Origin: Verrucomicrobiota bacterium | GTDB lineage: Bacteria; Pseudomonadota; Gammaproteobacteria; Nevskiales; Nevskiaceae | Length of the DNA stretch: 38,139 nt | Reading direction: 5' to 3' | Assembly (NCBI GenBank): GCA_903970595.1 | Contig: CAJCJI010000016.1 | Location: 1-38,139, forward strand | Shown here: positions 24,842-32,882 of the stretch, piece after piece | Layout of the letters: each line of letters begins with the position of its first letter | How positions within the stretch are numbered: the stretch's first letter is position 1 | The notes under the pieces: model-generated | The model's input: the letters and a program-made list of their open reading frames with translations, nothing else | Databases searched by the model: none | Told to the model about the DNA's origin: nothing | Program-made: the position numbers and the translations under genes

Positions 24842-25696
24842 GCGCAAGGGCAGCGGTCGCAGCAATGCCCTGGCATGATGTTCCAGGTGCTCGGCGATCA
24901 GGGTCTGGATGAACCAGTAGGAATGGTCGTAAGCGGCGTGGCGGCGCAGACGCAGGCGCTGGCCGGAAGCGGCGGCGGCAGTTTCCAGCGCTTCAGGCTT
25001 GAGCTGGCCGTGGAGAAAGGCATCGGCCTCGCCCTGGTCGATCAGGATCTCGCCGGGAAAGGCAGCGCGGCGCATCAGGCAGCTCGCGTCCCATGCCTCC
25101 CAGAGCGCGCGGTCGGCGCCCAGGTAGTTGCCGAAGGCCTTCTCGCCCCAGGGCACCACCGCCGGATTGCAGATCGGCGCGAAGGCGGAGACGGACTGCC
25201 AGCGCGCCGGATTGCGCAGGGCCGTGACCAGGGCGCCGTGGCCGCCCATGGAGTGGCCGAAGATGCCGCGGCGGCCGGGCAACGCCGGAAAGCCGGCTTC
25301 GATCAGTTCCGGCAGTTCGCTATTGACGTAGCTGCCCATGCGGTAATGGCGCGACCAGGGCTCCTGCGCGGCGTCGAGGTAGAAACCGGCGCCGACGCCG
25401 AAATCCCAGGCGGCGGAATCCCCCGGTAGGTCCAGGCCGCGCGGGCTGGTGTCGCAGGCCACCAGGATCAGGCCCAGTTCGGCGGCGCGCCGCTGCGCGC
25501 CGGCCTTGATCATGAAGGTCTCTTCGTTGCAGGTGAGGCCGGCGAGGTAGTACAGCGCCGGCACCCTGCGCGCCTGCGCCTGCGGCGGCTGGAACACGGC
25601 AAAGTTCATGCGCGTGCCGGTCTGCGCGGAGGCGTGGCTGTAATAGCCCATGCGTCCACCAAAGCAGGCATGCTCCTCGCGGGTTTGCAGCGACAT
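24830..25696 (-). CDS. fghA: S-formylglutathione hydrolase
   Basis: Cytosolic serine esterase of 288 aa that splits S-formylglutathione to formate and glutathione, the second step of glutathione-dependent formaldehyde oxidation. LYYLAGLTCNEETFM is the oxyanion region, GHSMGGHGAL carries the nucleophilic Ser, LIDQGEADAFL the Asp and YDHSYWFIQ the His. The length is normal for FrmB/FghA/esterase D. It starts at an ATG that shares one base with the stop of the dehydrogenase gene (TGATG), so the two enzymes are made together. It has no evident link to polysaccharide synthesis. Confidence 0.96.
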   Translation of the reverse strand: MSLQTREEHACFGGRMGYYSHASAQTGTRMNFAVFQPPQAQARRVPALYYLAGLTCNEETFMIKAGAQRRAAELGLILVACDTSPRGLDLPGDSAAWDFGVGAGFYLDAAQEPWSRHYRMGSYVNSELPELIEAGFPALPGRRGIFGHSMGGHGALVTALRNPARWQSVSAFAPICNPAVVPWGEKAFGNYLGADRALWEAWDASCLMRRAAFPGEILIDQGEADAFLHGQLKPEALETAAAASGQRLRLRRHAAYDHSYWFIQTLIAEHLEHHARALLRPLPLRSGA

Positions 25697-26805
25697 CAGT
25701 ACACCACCACGCTGCGGATCGACTCGCCCCTAGCCATCAGCTCGAAGCCCTCGTTGATGCGCTCCAGCGGCAGCACATGGGTGATGAGGTCGTCGATGTT
25801 GATCTTCTTGTCCATGTACCAGTCGACGATGCGCGGCACGTCGGTCCGGCCCCTGGCGCCGCCGAAGGCCGAGCCCTGCCAGACCCTGCCGGTGACGAGC
25901 TGGAAGGGGCGCGTGGCAATCTCCTGCCCCGCGGCGGCGACGCCGATGATGGTGCTGACGCCCCAGCCCTTGTGGCAGCACTCCAGCGCCTGGCGCATCA
26001 GGGTGGTATTGCCGACGCATTCGAAGCTGTAGTCGGCGCCGCCCCCGGTCAGCTCGACCAGGTGCGCCACCAAGTCACCCTGCACGTCCTTCGGATTGAC
26101 GAAGTGGGTCATGCCGAACTTGCGCGCCAGCGCCTCGCGCGCCGGGTTGAGGTCCACGCCGACGATCATGTCCGCGCCGACCAGCCGGGCGCCCTGGACC
26201 ACGTTCAGGCCGATGCCGCCGAGGCCGAACACCACCACACGGGCACCAGCCTCCACCTTGGCGGTGAACAGCACCGCGCCGATGCCGGTGGTGACGCCGC
26301 AGCCGATGTAGCAGACCTTGTCGAAGGGCGCGTCCTCGCGGATTTTCGCCAGGGCGATTTCCGGCAGTACGGTGTAATTGGCAAACGTCGAGCAGCCCAT
26401 ATAGTGCAAGAGGGTTTTGCCGCCGAGCGAGAAGCGGCTGCTGCCGTCCGGCATCAGGCCGCGGCCCTGCGTGGTGCGGATCTTCTGGCACAGGTTGGTC
26501 TTGCGGCTCAGGCAGTATTCGCACTCACGGCATTCCGGTGTGTACAGGGGTATGACATGGTCGCCCCGCTTCAGGCTCTTCACCCCGGGGCCGACCTCCA
26601 CCACGATGCCCGCCCCCTCATGGCCGAGGATCGCCGGAAACAGGCCCTCCGGATCGGCGCCGGACAAGGTGTATTTGTCGGTGTGGCAGATGCCGCTGGC
26701 CTTGACCTCGACCAGCACCTCCCCTTCCCTGGGACCGGCAAGCTGCACCGTCTCGATGCTCAGGGGCTTGCCGGCTTCGAAGGCAACGGCGGCGCGTACA
26801 TCCAT
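25696..26805 (-). CDS. adhC: S-(hydroxymethyl)glutathione dehydrogenase (class III alcohol dehydrogenase)
   Basis: Zinc-dependent NAD-linked dehydrogenase of 369 aa that oxidises the formaldehyde-glutathione adduct to S-formylglutathione. GICHTDKYTLSG and GHEGAGIVVEVG hold catalytic zinc ligands, PECRECEYCLSRKTNLC the four structural-zinc cysteines, and VFGLGGIGLNVVQGARLVGA the NAD-binding loop. The ATG at 26805 has GGAG 8 bp upstream and matches family N-termini; the frame upstream is open but not conserved in style. It is first in an operon with fghA. An inverted repeat lies about 135 bp upstream. Confidence 0.97.
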   Translation of the reverse strand: MDVRAAVAFEAGKPLSIETVQLAGPREGEVLVEVKASGICHTDKYTLSGADPEGLFPAILGHEGAGIVVEVGPGVKSLKRGDHVIPLYTPECRECEYCLSRKTNLCQKIRTTQGRGLMPDGSSRFSLGGKTLLHYMGCSTFANYTVLPEIALAKIREDAPFDKVCYIGCGVTTGIGAVLFTAKVEAGARVVVFGLGGIGLNVVQGARLVGADMIVGVDLNPAREALARKFGMTHFVNPKDVQGDLVAHLVELTGGGADYSFECVGNTTLMRQALECCHKGWGVSTIIGVAAAGQEIATRPFQLVTGRVWQGSAFGGARGRTDVPRIVDWYMDKKINIDDLITHVLPLERINEGFELMARGESIRSVVVY

Positions 26806-26938
26806 GGGATCGCTCCATTGTGGCGGGTTCGGAACTGCGGGCTGAGCCCGGCGGCCCGGCTGGCAGGGTAACGAAAAGACCGGCACCGATCCAATGTCCG
26901 GCGTCGGCGAACCTCCGCCATGCGTCACCATGCGTTAC

Positions 26939-26970
26939 ATGCGTAACAGGTTTTTGGTGCTGTTACGCAT
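26939..26970. promoter_or_regulatory. Perfect 11-bp inverted repeat upstream of adhC
   Basis: ATGCGTAACAG (26939-26949) and CTGTTACGCAT (26960-26970) are perfect reverse complements with a 10-bp centre. A third half-site, ATGCGTTAC, lies immediately before (about 26930-26938). Three related half-sites upstream of the formaldehyde operon look like a regulator-binding region rather than a simple terminator. The cognate regulator is not in the window. Confidence 0.5.
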
Positions 26971-26993
26971 GGTCGGAAATGAAAATCGAAGAT

Positions 26994-27010
26994 CCGCCGG
27001 CATCCGGCGG
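26994..27010 (-). terminator. Possible terminator hairpin (minus strand)
   Basis: CCGCCGG and CCGGCGG (7-bp arms, 3-nt loop) form a GC-rich hairpin. Read on the minus strand it is followed by ATCTTCGATTTTCATTT, a loosely T-rich tract. No gene just to its right on that strand is recognised, so the role is doubtful. Confidence 0.25.
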
Positions 27011-27293
27011 CGACAATGACGGCCGTCTATGTCCATGGAGATTCAGAAAGGTTCCAGAAGGCTCGCGTCGCGTTTTGTGGCGATGCCCTTTGCATGGCGT
27101 GGAAGGCTCCGTATCCATGCTTGGGCCGCCCGGCGAACATTCGCAACTCCAATCCCACGATGATCTCTTTTCATTTTATCGCCTCCCGCATGATTGCCGA
27201 TTCCGTGCCCGCTTGCCCACGGATATGCGGGCCGGCGCGGAGTGCTGGCGGAGCATGCACTCTTGACCGCGATGTAGGACAAACCGCTTTCTG

Positions 27294-27322
27294 TTGCTCT
27301 CGGGATTGTAGTACCATATATT
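27294..27322 (+). promoter_or_regulatory. Sigma-70-like promoter in the gene-poor stretch
   Basis: TTGCTC (27294-27299), a 17-bp spacer and TATATT (27317-27322) form a fair housekeeping promoter on the plus strand in locally A/T-rich DNA. Transcription would begin near 27329, giving the metallopeptidase-like gene a leader of about 450 nt or driving a separate non-coding RNA. Prediction from consensus only. Confidence 0.35.
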
Positions 27323-27780
27323 ACGATACTTAGGCCGGCGCGCCGACGACAAGGCGACGCGGAAAGTTGAAAATTCACCGGCGCAGCGCGCGCGATGCCG
27401 GCGTGCCGTGAAGATCCGCGAAATTTTCCGGAGAAGCGGCCCGTACGCTGGCGCGCGCCCCCGTCGCCACCAGCCTTCCTGCCCGTGCTAGACACAAAAC
27501 CGATGTCCAGTCAAGGGCCGGTGTGCGGCAATAATTGCGCCAGATGTCCCAGCACAGGCGTATCTCAATAAATTTCATAGAAAATTCAAATAAACTCCTG
27601 GATTTCCGGCCGGCGCAGCCTGACAATCCTGAAGGAATCATGGCTGGCCGGGTGCGCGGCACTCACTCTTTGGCTACCATTTAACCCAGGTTTACCGAGT
27701 CGGCACGGCATCCGCCGGAGCCGGTGCGGCTGTCTCCGTATTGCAAGACGATTGACCCAGGCCAAGGAACGCACCAAGGC

Positions 27781-28224
27781 ATGAGCTTGCCGCCCAGCTA
27801 CATGGATTCGATGGATGTGCGCGTTTACCTGGCTGAAGATGCCATGGTCGAGGTGCACGGAAGCCGTCATTTCGACTCCCTGACCGAAGTGCGCCGGTAC
27901 GTGCGCGAGCTGGTCGCCCAGCCCTGGTTCCTGCGCCTGTGGCCACAGAAAATGGTGTTCCAGGTCCGCGACGGCAGGGGCAGAAACTATGCCAGCTGCG
28001 AGAGCGCGGATGGGGTTCATTTCACGCTGCGTTTTCCAAAGCAAAGGCGCGAGCGCTTCTATATCCTGCACGAGGTGGCCCATGCCTGCAGCTGGAACAC
28101 CTCGAATCACGATCACGACGTGATTTTCCGCAAGGCGGTGAAGGCGCTGGTGCAGCGGCAGATGGGGCGTGGCGCGGTGGAGACTCTGGTGACGGGGTGG
28201 AAAAAGGCCGGCCTGGCGGCTTAA
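27781..28224 (+). CDS. Small HEXXH metallopeptidase-like protein
   Basis: A protein of about 147 aa with the zinc-binding motif in YILHEVAHACSW, so HEVAH supplies two His and the catalytic Glu. A possible third ligand lies in NHDHDVIFRKAV, where the spacing resembles small SprT- or TIGR04338-like putative metallohydrolases. No signal peptide or membrane segment is seen, so it is probably cytosolic. The frame is open to an ATG at 27724; the ATG at 27781 (MSLPPSY) is preferred, since the extra residues show no conservation-like pattern. It ends 9 bp from the convergent histidine kinase gene. Function unknown. Confidence 0.72.
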   Translation: MSLPPSYMDSMDVRVYLAEDAMVEVHGSRHFDSLTEVRRYVRELVAQPWFLRLWPQKMVFQVRDGRGRNYASCESADGVHFTLRFPKQRRERFYILHEVAHACSWNTSNHDHDVIFRKAVKALVQRQMGRGAVETLVTGWKKAGLAA

Positions 28225-28233
28225 GCCGTCCGG

Positions 28234-30150
28234 TCAATGCCGAACGGCCGCCCTGTTCATCAAGGTTTCGAGGGCGTCGAGGTCTACCGGCTTGACGAAG
28301 TGGTGATCAAACCCGGACGCCATACTAAGCCTGCGGTCCCGATCCTCTCCCCATCCGGTGAGCGCCACCAGCAATACGGTCTTGCCCCAGGGCTCCTGCC
28401 GCATCTGGGCCGCGATCTGGTGGCCGGATTGGTCTGGCAATCCGATGTCGAGCAAAACGACATCCGGCGGCCTCTGCCGCGCTTTCGCCAGGCCCTCCGC
28501 ACCCGATTTTGCCGTCGTCACTTCGTGGCCAAGCGCCCCGAACAATGCGGCCAGCGATTCCGCGGCATCGACGTTGTCGTCCACAACCAGGATACGTCTT
28601 GCGGCGTGCGCCGGATGGGGTAACAACGGAGCTGTTGATGCCATCTGCACCGGCACTTCCTCAGCCAACGGCAGACAGATAGTGAATTCAGCGCCTTTCT
28701 CCGCGCCTTCGCTGCGCAGGCTGACGGTGCCCCCATGCAGGGCCACCAGATGCTTGACCACCGACAGGCCAATCCCCATACCGCCCTCGCGGCTGGCGTC
28801 CGAACCCTCGGCGGTCCGGATAAACATTCCGAACACCGCTTCCTGCATCTCGGGGACGATCCCCATGCCGTTGTCGGCGCAGCGGACCCGCACCTGCTTG
28901 CCGTCCCGCTCCACGACCAGACGGATCAAGCCCCTTGGACGCGTGAATTTCGCAGCGTTGTTCAACAGGTTGACGAGTATCTGCACCAGCCGCGTGCGGT
29001 CGCCCAAGACCCACAGGTCCGGTGTCAGGGACAACTCCAGGCGATGGTTCTTGGACTCGATCAGGGGGCTGGTGGCTTCCATGGCATCGCTGACCACGTC
29101 GCTCAAGCCAAGTTTTTCCTTCTTGAGCTGGATGGTCCCCTGCGTCAGGCGGGAAAGGTCCAGCAGGTCTTCGACGAGGCGGCCCAGGTGATTGACCTGG
29201 CGCTCCATCATTTCCAGGGTGCTCCGAGGTACATGGCCGCTGTACCCGGTCATACGGATGAGATGCAGGCTGGTCTTGAGCGGAGCCAGGGGATTTCGCA
29301 ATTCATGCGCCAGGGTGGCGATGAATTCGTCCTTGCGCCGATCGGCTTCGGCCAAGCTCCGCTCGGCGCGTTTGCGGTCACCGATGTCGCGGGCCACCTT
29401 GGATGCGCCGATGATCACTCCGTTACTGCCCCGGATCGGCGATATCGTCAGGGAGATTTCGACCGGAGAGCCATCCTTGCGCCGCCGAATCGTTTCAAAA
29501 TGGTCCACCGACTCCCCGCGGCGGATGCGGGCGAGGACGGAGGGCTCCTCGTCGAGGCGATCGGGTGGGATCAGGATGGTGATGGGCCGGCCGATGACTT
29601 CCGCAGCCTCGTAGCCGAACAGGCGCTCCGCACCCTGGTTCCAGCTGGTGATGATGCCGTTGATGTCCTTGCTGATGATGGCATCGTCCGAGTACTGGAT
29701 TATGGCGGCCAGCCGGGCACGGGCATGATCGGACTCCTTGTAAGCCGTGGCATCCAGCATCTGGTTTACGGCGCCCAGCAACTCTCCCGACGCATCGATG
29801 ATCGGGTTGGGGTTCAGCCGCACCTGGCGGCGGCTGCCATCGGACTTCTCGATGATGATTTCGGCGTCGTGGATGGCTTGCCGGGCGCGGATGGCGAAGG
29901 CCATCGGGCTCTGATCCGGCGGCAATTCCTGGCCGTCCACCTGGTAGCGGCGCAGCGCCCCGCACCAGCGGTCACGGCCAATCTCGGGCCGGCGGCCCCA
30001 GAGGGCCACGGCTGCCTCATTGAAGTGAGTAATATAGCCGTCGGCGTCGCAGATGTAGACCGGGCCATGCAGGTAGTGGATCAATTCCGCCCAATGGGCA
30101 CTGGCCAAGGGCGGCGCATCCCGAGCCTTCTCTGACCTCCCTTTTTCCAT
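28234..30150 (-). CDS. Soluble hybrid histidine kinase (PAS-PAS-HisKA-HATPase-REC)
   Basis: A 638-aa cytosolic sensor kinase. Two PAS domains lie at about 20-135 and 145-262. The second contains SDDAIISKDINGIITSWN and ends KVARDIGDRKRAE. HisKA has FIATLAHELRNPLAPL with phospho-acceptor His282. The ATPase has LVNLLNNAAKFT (N box), ADNGMGIVPE (G1) and GMGIGLSVVKHL (G2). A C-terminal receiver at about 520-635 has VVDD, phospho-acceptor Asp568 in LLDIGLPDQ, and FVKPVD. There is no membrane segment and no DNA-binding output, so it must signal through another partner. AGGGA upstream of the ATG supports the start. Its position next to the EPS operon suggests, but does not show, that it controls it. 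Confidence 0.95.
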   Translation of the reverse strand: MEKGRSEKARDAPPLASAHWAELIHYLHGPVYICDADGYITHFNEAAVALWGRRPEIGRDRWCGALRRYQVDGQELPPDQSPMAFAIRARQAIHDAEIIIEKSDGSRRQVRLNPNPIIDASGELLGAVNQMLDATAYKESDHARARLAAIIQYSDDAIISKDINGIITSWNQGAERLFGYEAAEVIGRPITILIPPDRLDEEPSVLARIRRGESVDHFETIRRRKDGSPVEISLTISPIRGSNGVIIGASKVARDIGDRKRAERSLAEADRRKDEFIATLAHELRNPLAPLKTSLHLIRMTGYSGHVPRSTLEMMERQVNHLGRLVEDLLDLSRLTQGTIQLKKEKLGLSDVVSDAMEATSPLIESKNHRLELSLTPDLWVLGDRTRLVQILVNLLNNAAKFTRPRGLIRLVVERDGKQVRVRCADNGMGIVPEMQEAVFGMFIRTAEGSDASREGGMGIGLSVVKHLVALHGGTVSLRSEGAEKGAEFTICLPLAEEVPVQMASTAPLLPHPAHAARRILVVDDNVDAAESLAALFGALGHEVTTAKSGAEGLAKARQRPPDVVLLDIGLPDQSGHQIAAQMRQEPWGKTVLLVALTGWGEDRDRRLSMASGFDHHFVKPVDLDALETLMNRAAVRH

Positions 30151-30264
30151 TACCCGTCCCTACCGGCCGCGCCCTGCTACTCGCGCCATACACAGTCTGT
30201 GGGCTGATGATACGCCGCGCCAGGACGCAACAGAACCCTCGGACGCGCGTACCGACTGCTTTAA

Positions 30265-30285
30265 ACGGGCGACGGAATTGCCCGT
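30265..30285 (-). terminator. Weak terminator-like hairpin after the lipoprotein gene
   Basis: ACGGGC (30265-30270) and GCCCGT (30280-30285) form a 6-bp stem with a 9-nt loop. On the minus strand the stem is followed by TTTAAAG. It lies about 50 bp past the lipoprotein stop. The T-tract is short, so the call is weak. Confidence 0.3.
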
Positions 30286-30337
30286 CCGGACTCCATGCAG
30301 CATTTTGCGGACGCTCGCCGGCGGGATTGCTTATCCT

Positions 30338-30835
30338 TCACTGGGCAACTTGCGCGTCATGAAACGCATTGGCGATACCAAGCGCCGCGTTCATGGAGTG
30401 CTGCAGAGCCCGGCCCCTCAGGCCCTGGGCGAACAGGCCATCCTGTTCCATGGATACCTCCAGGTTCACCTTGCGCATGACGGCCGCGGCCTGGCGCAGG
30501 CGGGGCACTCCCTCGGCGAGGACATCCGGCGGCGCCTGGTCGTTAGCGCCCATTCCGTCGTCGAACCCGGCGGCACGAATCACGGCAATGGCGGCATCGA
30601 GTTCGTCGAGCGCGATCTGCTCATGCGGACTGGCGGCTGCTCCAGTTCCGCGGTGCCGGACCAGCCAGTGCGCCTGGCGCAGATCGCCGAGTGCCTGCAA
30701 ATAGACCGGATGGGTCTGGGCTGGGGAAGGAGCCGGAGGTGGCGGGGGCTCGGACGGATCCTGAACGGCGCAGCCTGCCGCTGCGCTCAAAACGGAAACG
30801 GCCGCGAAGGCGAAGGCGGCAATACGCAAACTCAT
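30338..30835 (-). CDS. Small putative lipoprotein of unknown function
   Basis: A 165-aa exported protein. MSLRIAAFAFAAVSVLSAAAGC is a lipoprotein signal with AAGC as lipobox (Cys at about residue 22), followed by a Pro-rich linker and a helical domain. Recognisable stretches are HPVYLQALGDLRQAHWLV, IALDELDAAIAVIRAAG and a C-terminal amphipathic helix. The ATG at 30835 has GGAG 9 bp upstream; the frame upstream is open but intergenic. It follows the TPR-GT9 gene by 119 bp, so it may belong to the operon or have its own promoter. I do not recognise the family. Confidence 0.75.
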   Translation of the reverse strand: MSLRIAAFAFAAVSVLSAAAGCAVQDPSEPPPPPAPSPAQTHPVYLQALGDLRQAHWLVRHRGTGAAASPHEQIALDELDAAIAVIRAAGFDDGMGANDQAPPDVLAEGVPRLRQAAAVMRKVNLEVSMEQDGLFAQGLRGRALQHSMNAALGIANAFHDAQVAQ

Positions 30836-30954
30836 GGACGACTCCACTTGGCTGTCAGGAACAAAGGATGATAAGTCGGTAAATTGGTCAATGGCTCCAC
30901 GCCCGAACGCCGCGGCGCATGGGCGCAGCGGCAGCCTCAGGCGATTAGGCAGCG

Positions 30955-32880
30955 TCACGCGGAATTCAGGACACCCGGTCTTGGTGATGCCTCCCGGCAC
31001 TTCAGAAGCTCCAGCAAGGCCTCCCGCGCCTCGTCCACCACCGGCGCCCATTGTTCAGTCGCTTTTTGGCGGAAAACGCGGGCGCTGGGATACCAGGGGG
31101 AATCGGATCGATCCTGCAGCCAGCGCCAGCAGCCCGAGAAGCGGTTGAGGATCCACACCGGCTTTCCCAGCGCGCCGGCCAGGTGCACCACCGAGGTATC
31201 CACGGAAATGAGCAGATCCAGGTTTTCGATGAGCGCCGCAGTGTCCGAAAAATCCTTCAGCTGTTCCCCGCAGCGGTCGATCTGCGGCAGTTGCTCCAGC
31301 AGTTCAAGGTCGACACGCGGAATGTCCTTGTGCAGGCTGATCCATTGCACATCCAGTTGCAGCAAGGGCAGCAGCGAGGCCAGCCGCATGTCGCGGTTCC
31401 AGTTGATCGGCGGGTACTGCCGTCCGGCCCATACCAGGCCGACGCGCAGCCGCTCCTTGGGGCCCAGGCGGTCGCGCCAGGCGCTGACCCGCTCGGGCGG
31501 CGCTTGAACGTAGGGCACTTCGGCCGGAATATTCTCAAGGGTCGTGCCGAAGGCCAGGGGCAGGCTCATCATCGGGCAATACAGATCATGCGGCGGCAGC
31601 GGGGCGGTCTCGCCGACCACTTCCGACACGCCCGGGATGGTGCGCAGCAGTTCCAACAGGGAATCGGGCAGGCGCAGGATGACGCGGGCGCCCTGCGCCG
31701 CGGCCAGCGTGGCGTAGCGCGCGAACTGGATGCTGTCGCCGAGACCCTGCTCGCGGTTGAGCAGCAGGGTCTTGCCGGCCAGAGGGGGCTGCCCCAGCCA
31801 GCGCGGGGCCGCGGTGGCCAGCAACTCCTTGTCCAGCGGCGGCCGCCGCCAGCGGACTTCGAAGTCCGCAAATCCCTCGGCCAGGCGGCCCAGGCTCAGG
31901 TAGATCAGGCTGCGGTTGTCGATGGCTTCCAGGTTCTGCGGATCGATCGCCAGGGTCCGGCCGAGGCTCGCAATGGCCTCGTCGCTGCGGTTCAGATTGG
32001 AGTAGGCCATGCCCAAGATGCTGTGCAGTTCCGCACGCTGCGGATGCCGCTGCACGCCTGGCTCCAGGATGCGCACCGCCTCCTCGTGCCGGTTCAACTT
32101 GATGTACGCCGCGCCGCAGTAGTTGAGCGTGATCGGATCGTCGGGCGCCAGTTCCAGGGCGCGCTTCAGGCAAGCCAGCGCCGGCTCGCTCTGGCGCATG
32201 TCCGCATACGCCAGGCCCAGGCTGGCGTGAAGATCCGCGAGCTTTGGGTGGTGCGTGATCGCCCGCTGCAGCACGTTCACCGCCTGCTCGAACTGCCCGA
32301 GGTTGTTCAAGGCCATGGCGCAGTTGCGCAGCGCCACCACATTGTCGGGCTGCAATGCCAGGACCTGCTCCAGGCATTGCAGGACTTCCGGGTGGCGTTC
32401 CAGCCTCGCCAGCGATGCGGCACGCTCCATCCATGCCATGGCGTGCTGCGGCGCCAGGGAGGTGGCCATCGCAAAGCTGTCGGCAGCCTCGGCGAACCGG
32501 CGCAGGCTTTTGAGCACGCCGCCCCGGTGCAGCCAGGCGTCGAAGTATTGCGGTTGCAAGCTCGTCGCCCGCACCAGATAGGTCAATGCCGGCTCGTATT
32601 GACCGCCAAGCGCCAGGGCCACACCGCTGTGCAGCCAGGCGAAGGCATCGTTGGGCTGCTGCGCCAGCCTTTTGCGGAAGCAATCCAGGGCCTCGGGCGC
32701 ACGGCCCATGCGCAGCAAGCTCAATCCCAAGTGGTTCTGGCCATCTCCATGGTGCGGCGCCCAGGCAAGCACCTGTGAAAAGGATCGATGCGCTTGCGCA
32801 AGATCCCCGCGGGACAGGGCTGCGAGGCCGCTGCGCATCGCCGCGTCGATCTGTGCATTCGTAGCCTGGCCTGTCGACAT
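30955..32880 (-). CDS. TPR protein fused to a GT9-like glycosyltransferase domain
   Basis: A 641-aa protein. The first 345 or so residues are about nine tetratricopeptide repeats (for example AFAWLHSGVALALGGQYEPA, ADLHASLGLAYADMRQSEPA). The C-terminal part, about 375-625, is GT-B-like: LLLNREQGLGDSIQFARY, RVGLVWAGR, and LLISVDTSVVHLAGALGKPV, which matches the nucleotide-sugar site of heptosyltransferase-like GT9 proteins. No signal peptide is seen, so it is cytosolic. It starts 2 bp after the GT4 stop. It could glycosylate a protein or the lipid-linked glycan, with the TPR region presumably docking a partner. Confidence 0.85.
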   Translation of the reverse strand: MSTGQATNAQIDAAMRSGLAALSRGDLAQAHRSFSQVLAWAPHHGDGQNHLGLSLLRMGRAPEALDCFRKRLAQQPNDAFAWLHSGVALALGGQYEPALTYLVRATSLQPQYFDAWLHRGGVLKSLRRFAEAADSFAMATSLAPQHAMAWMERAASLARLERHPEVLQCLEQVLALQPDNVVALRNCAMALNNLGQFEQAVNVLQRAITHHPKLADLHASLGLAYADMRQSEPALACLKRALELAPDDPITLNYCGAAYIKLNRHEEAVRILEPGVQRHPQRAELHSILGMAYSNLNRSDEAIASLGRTLAIDPQNLEAIDNRSLIYLSLGRLAEGFADFEVRWRRPPLDKELLATAAPRWLGQPPLAGKTLLLNREQGLGDSIQFARYATLAAAQGARVILRLPDSLLELLRTIPGVSEVVGETAPLPPHDLYCPMMSLPLAFGTTLENIPAEVPYVQAPPERVSAWRDRLGPKERLRVGLVWAGRQYPPINWNRDMRLASLLPLLQLDVQWISLHKDIPRVDLELLEQLPQIDRCGEQLKDFSDTAALIENLDLLISVDTSVVHLAGALGKPVWILNRFSGCWRWLQDRSDSPWYPSARVFRQKATEQWAPVVDEAREALLELLKCREASPRPGVLNSA

Positions 32881-32882
32881 GA

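Larger units (their letters stand above)
26806..27780. other. Gene-poor stretch of almost 1 kb
   Basis: No convincing gene is seen between adhC and the metallopeptidase-like gene. Open frames on both strands here are short, overlap one another and match nothing I recognise. Base composition is uneven, with A/T-rich patches near 27165-27180, 27305-27330 and 27560-27600 that contrast with the surrounding coding DNA. It contains the inverted repeats at 26939-26970 and 26994-27010 and a promoter-like site at 27294-27322, listed separately. Confidence 0.6.

Noticed and set aside
27043-27495. 150-codon minus-strand frame, and overlapping plus-strand frames, in the gene-poor region
   Set aside because: No recognisable motif, no ribosome site, mutual overlap and residue composition typical of non-coding GC-rich DNA.
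28216-28228. Perfect palindrome CGGCTTAAGCCG between two convergent genes
   Set aside because: It has no loop and no T-tract and overlaps the end of a coding frame, so I do not call it a terminator.
30701-30720. ATAGACCGG resembling the shared repeat motif
   Set aside because: Only 9 bases match, it is a single copy and lies within the lipoprotein coding frame.
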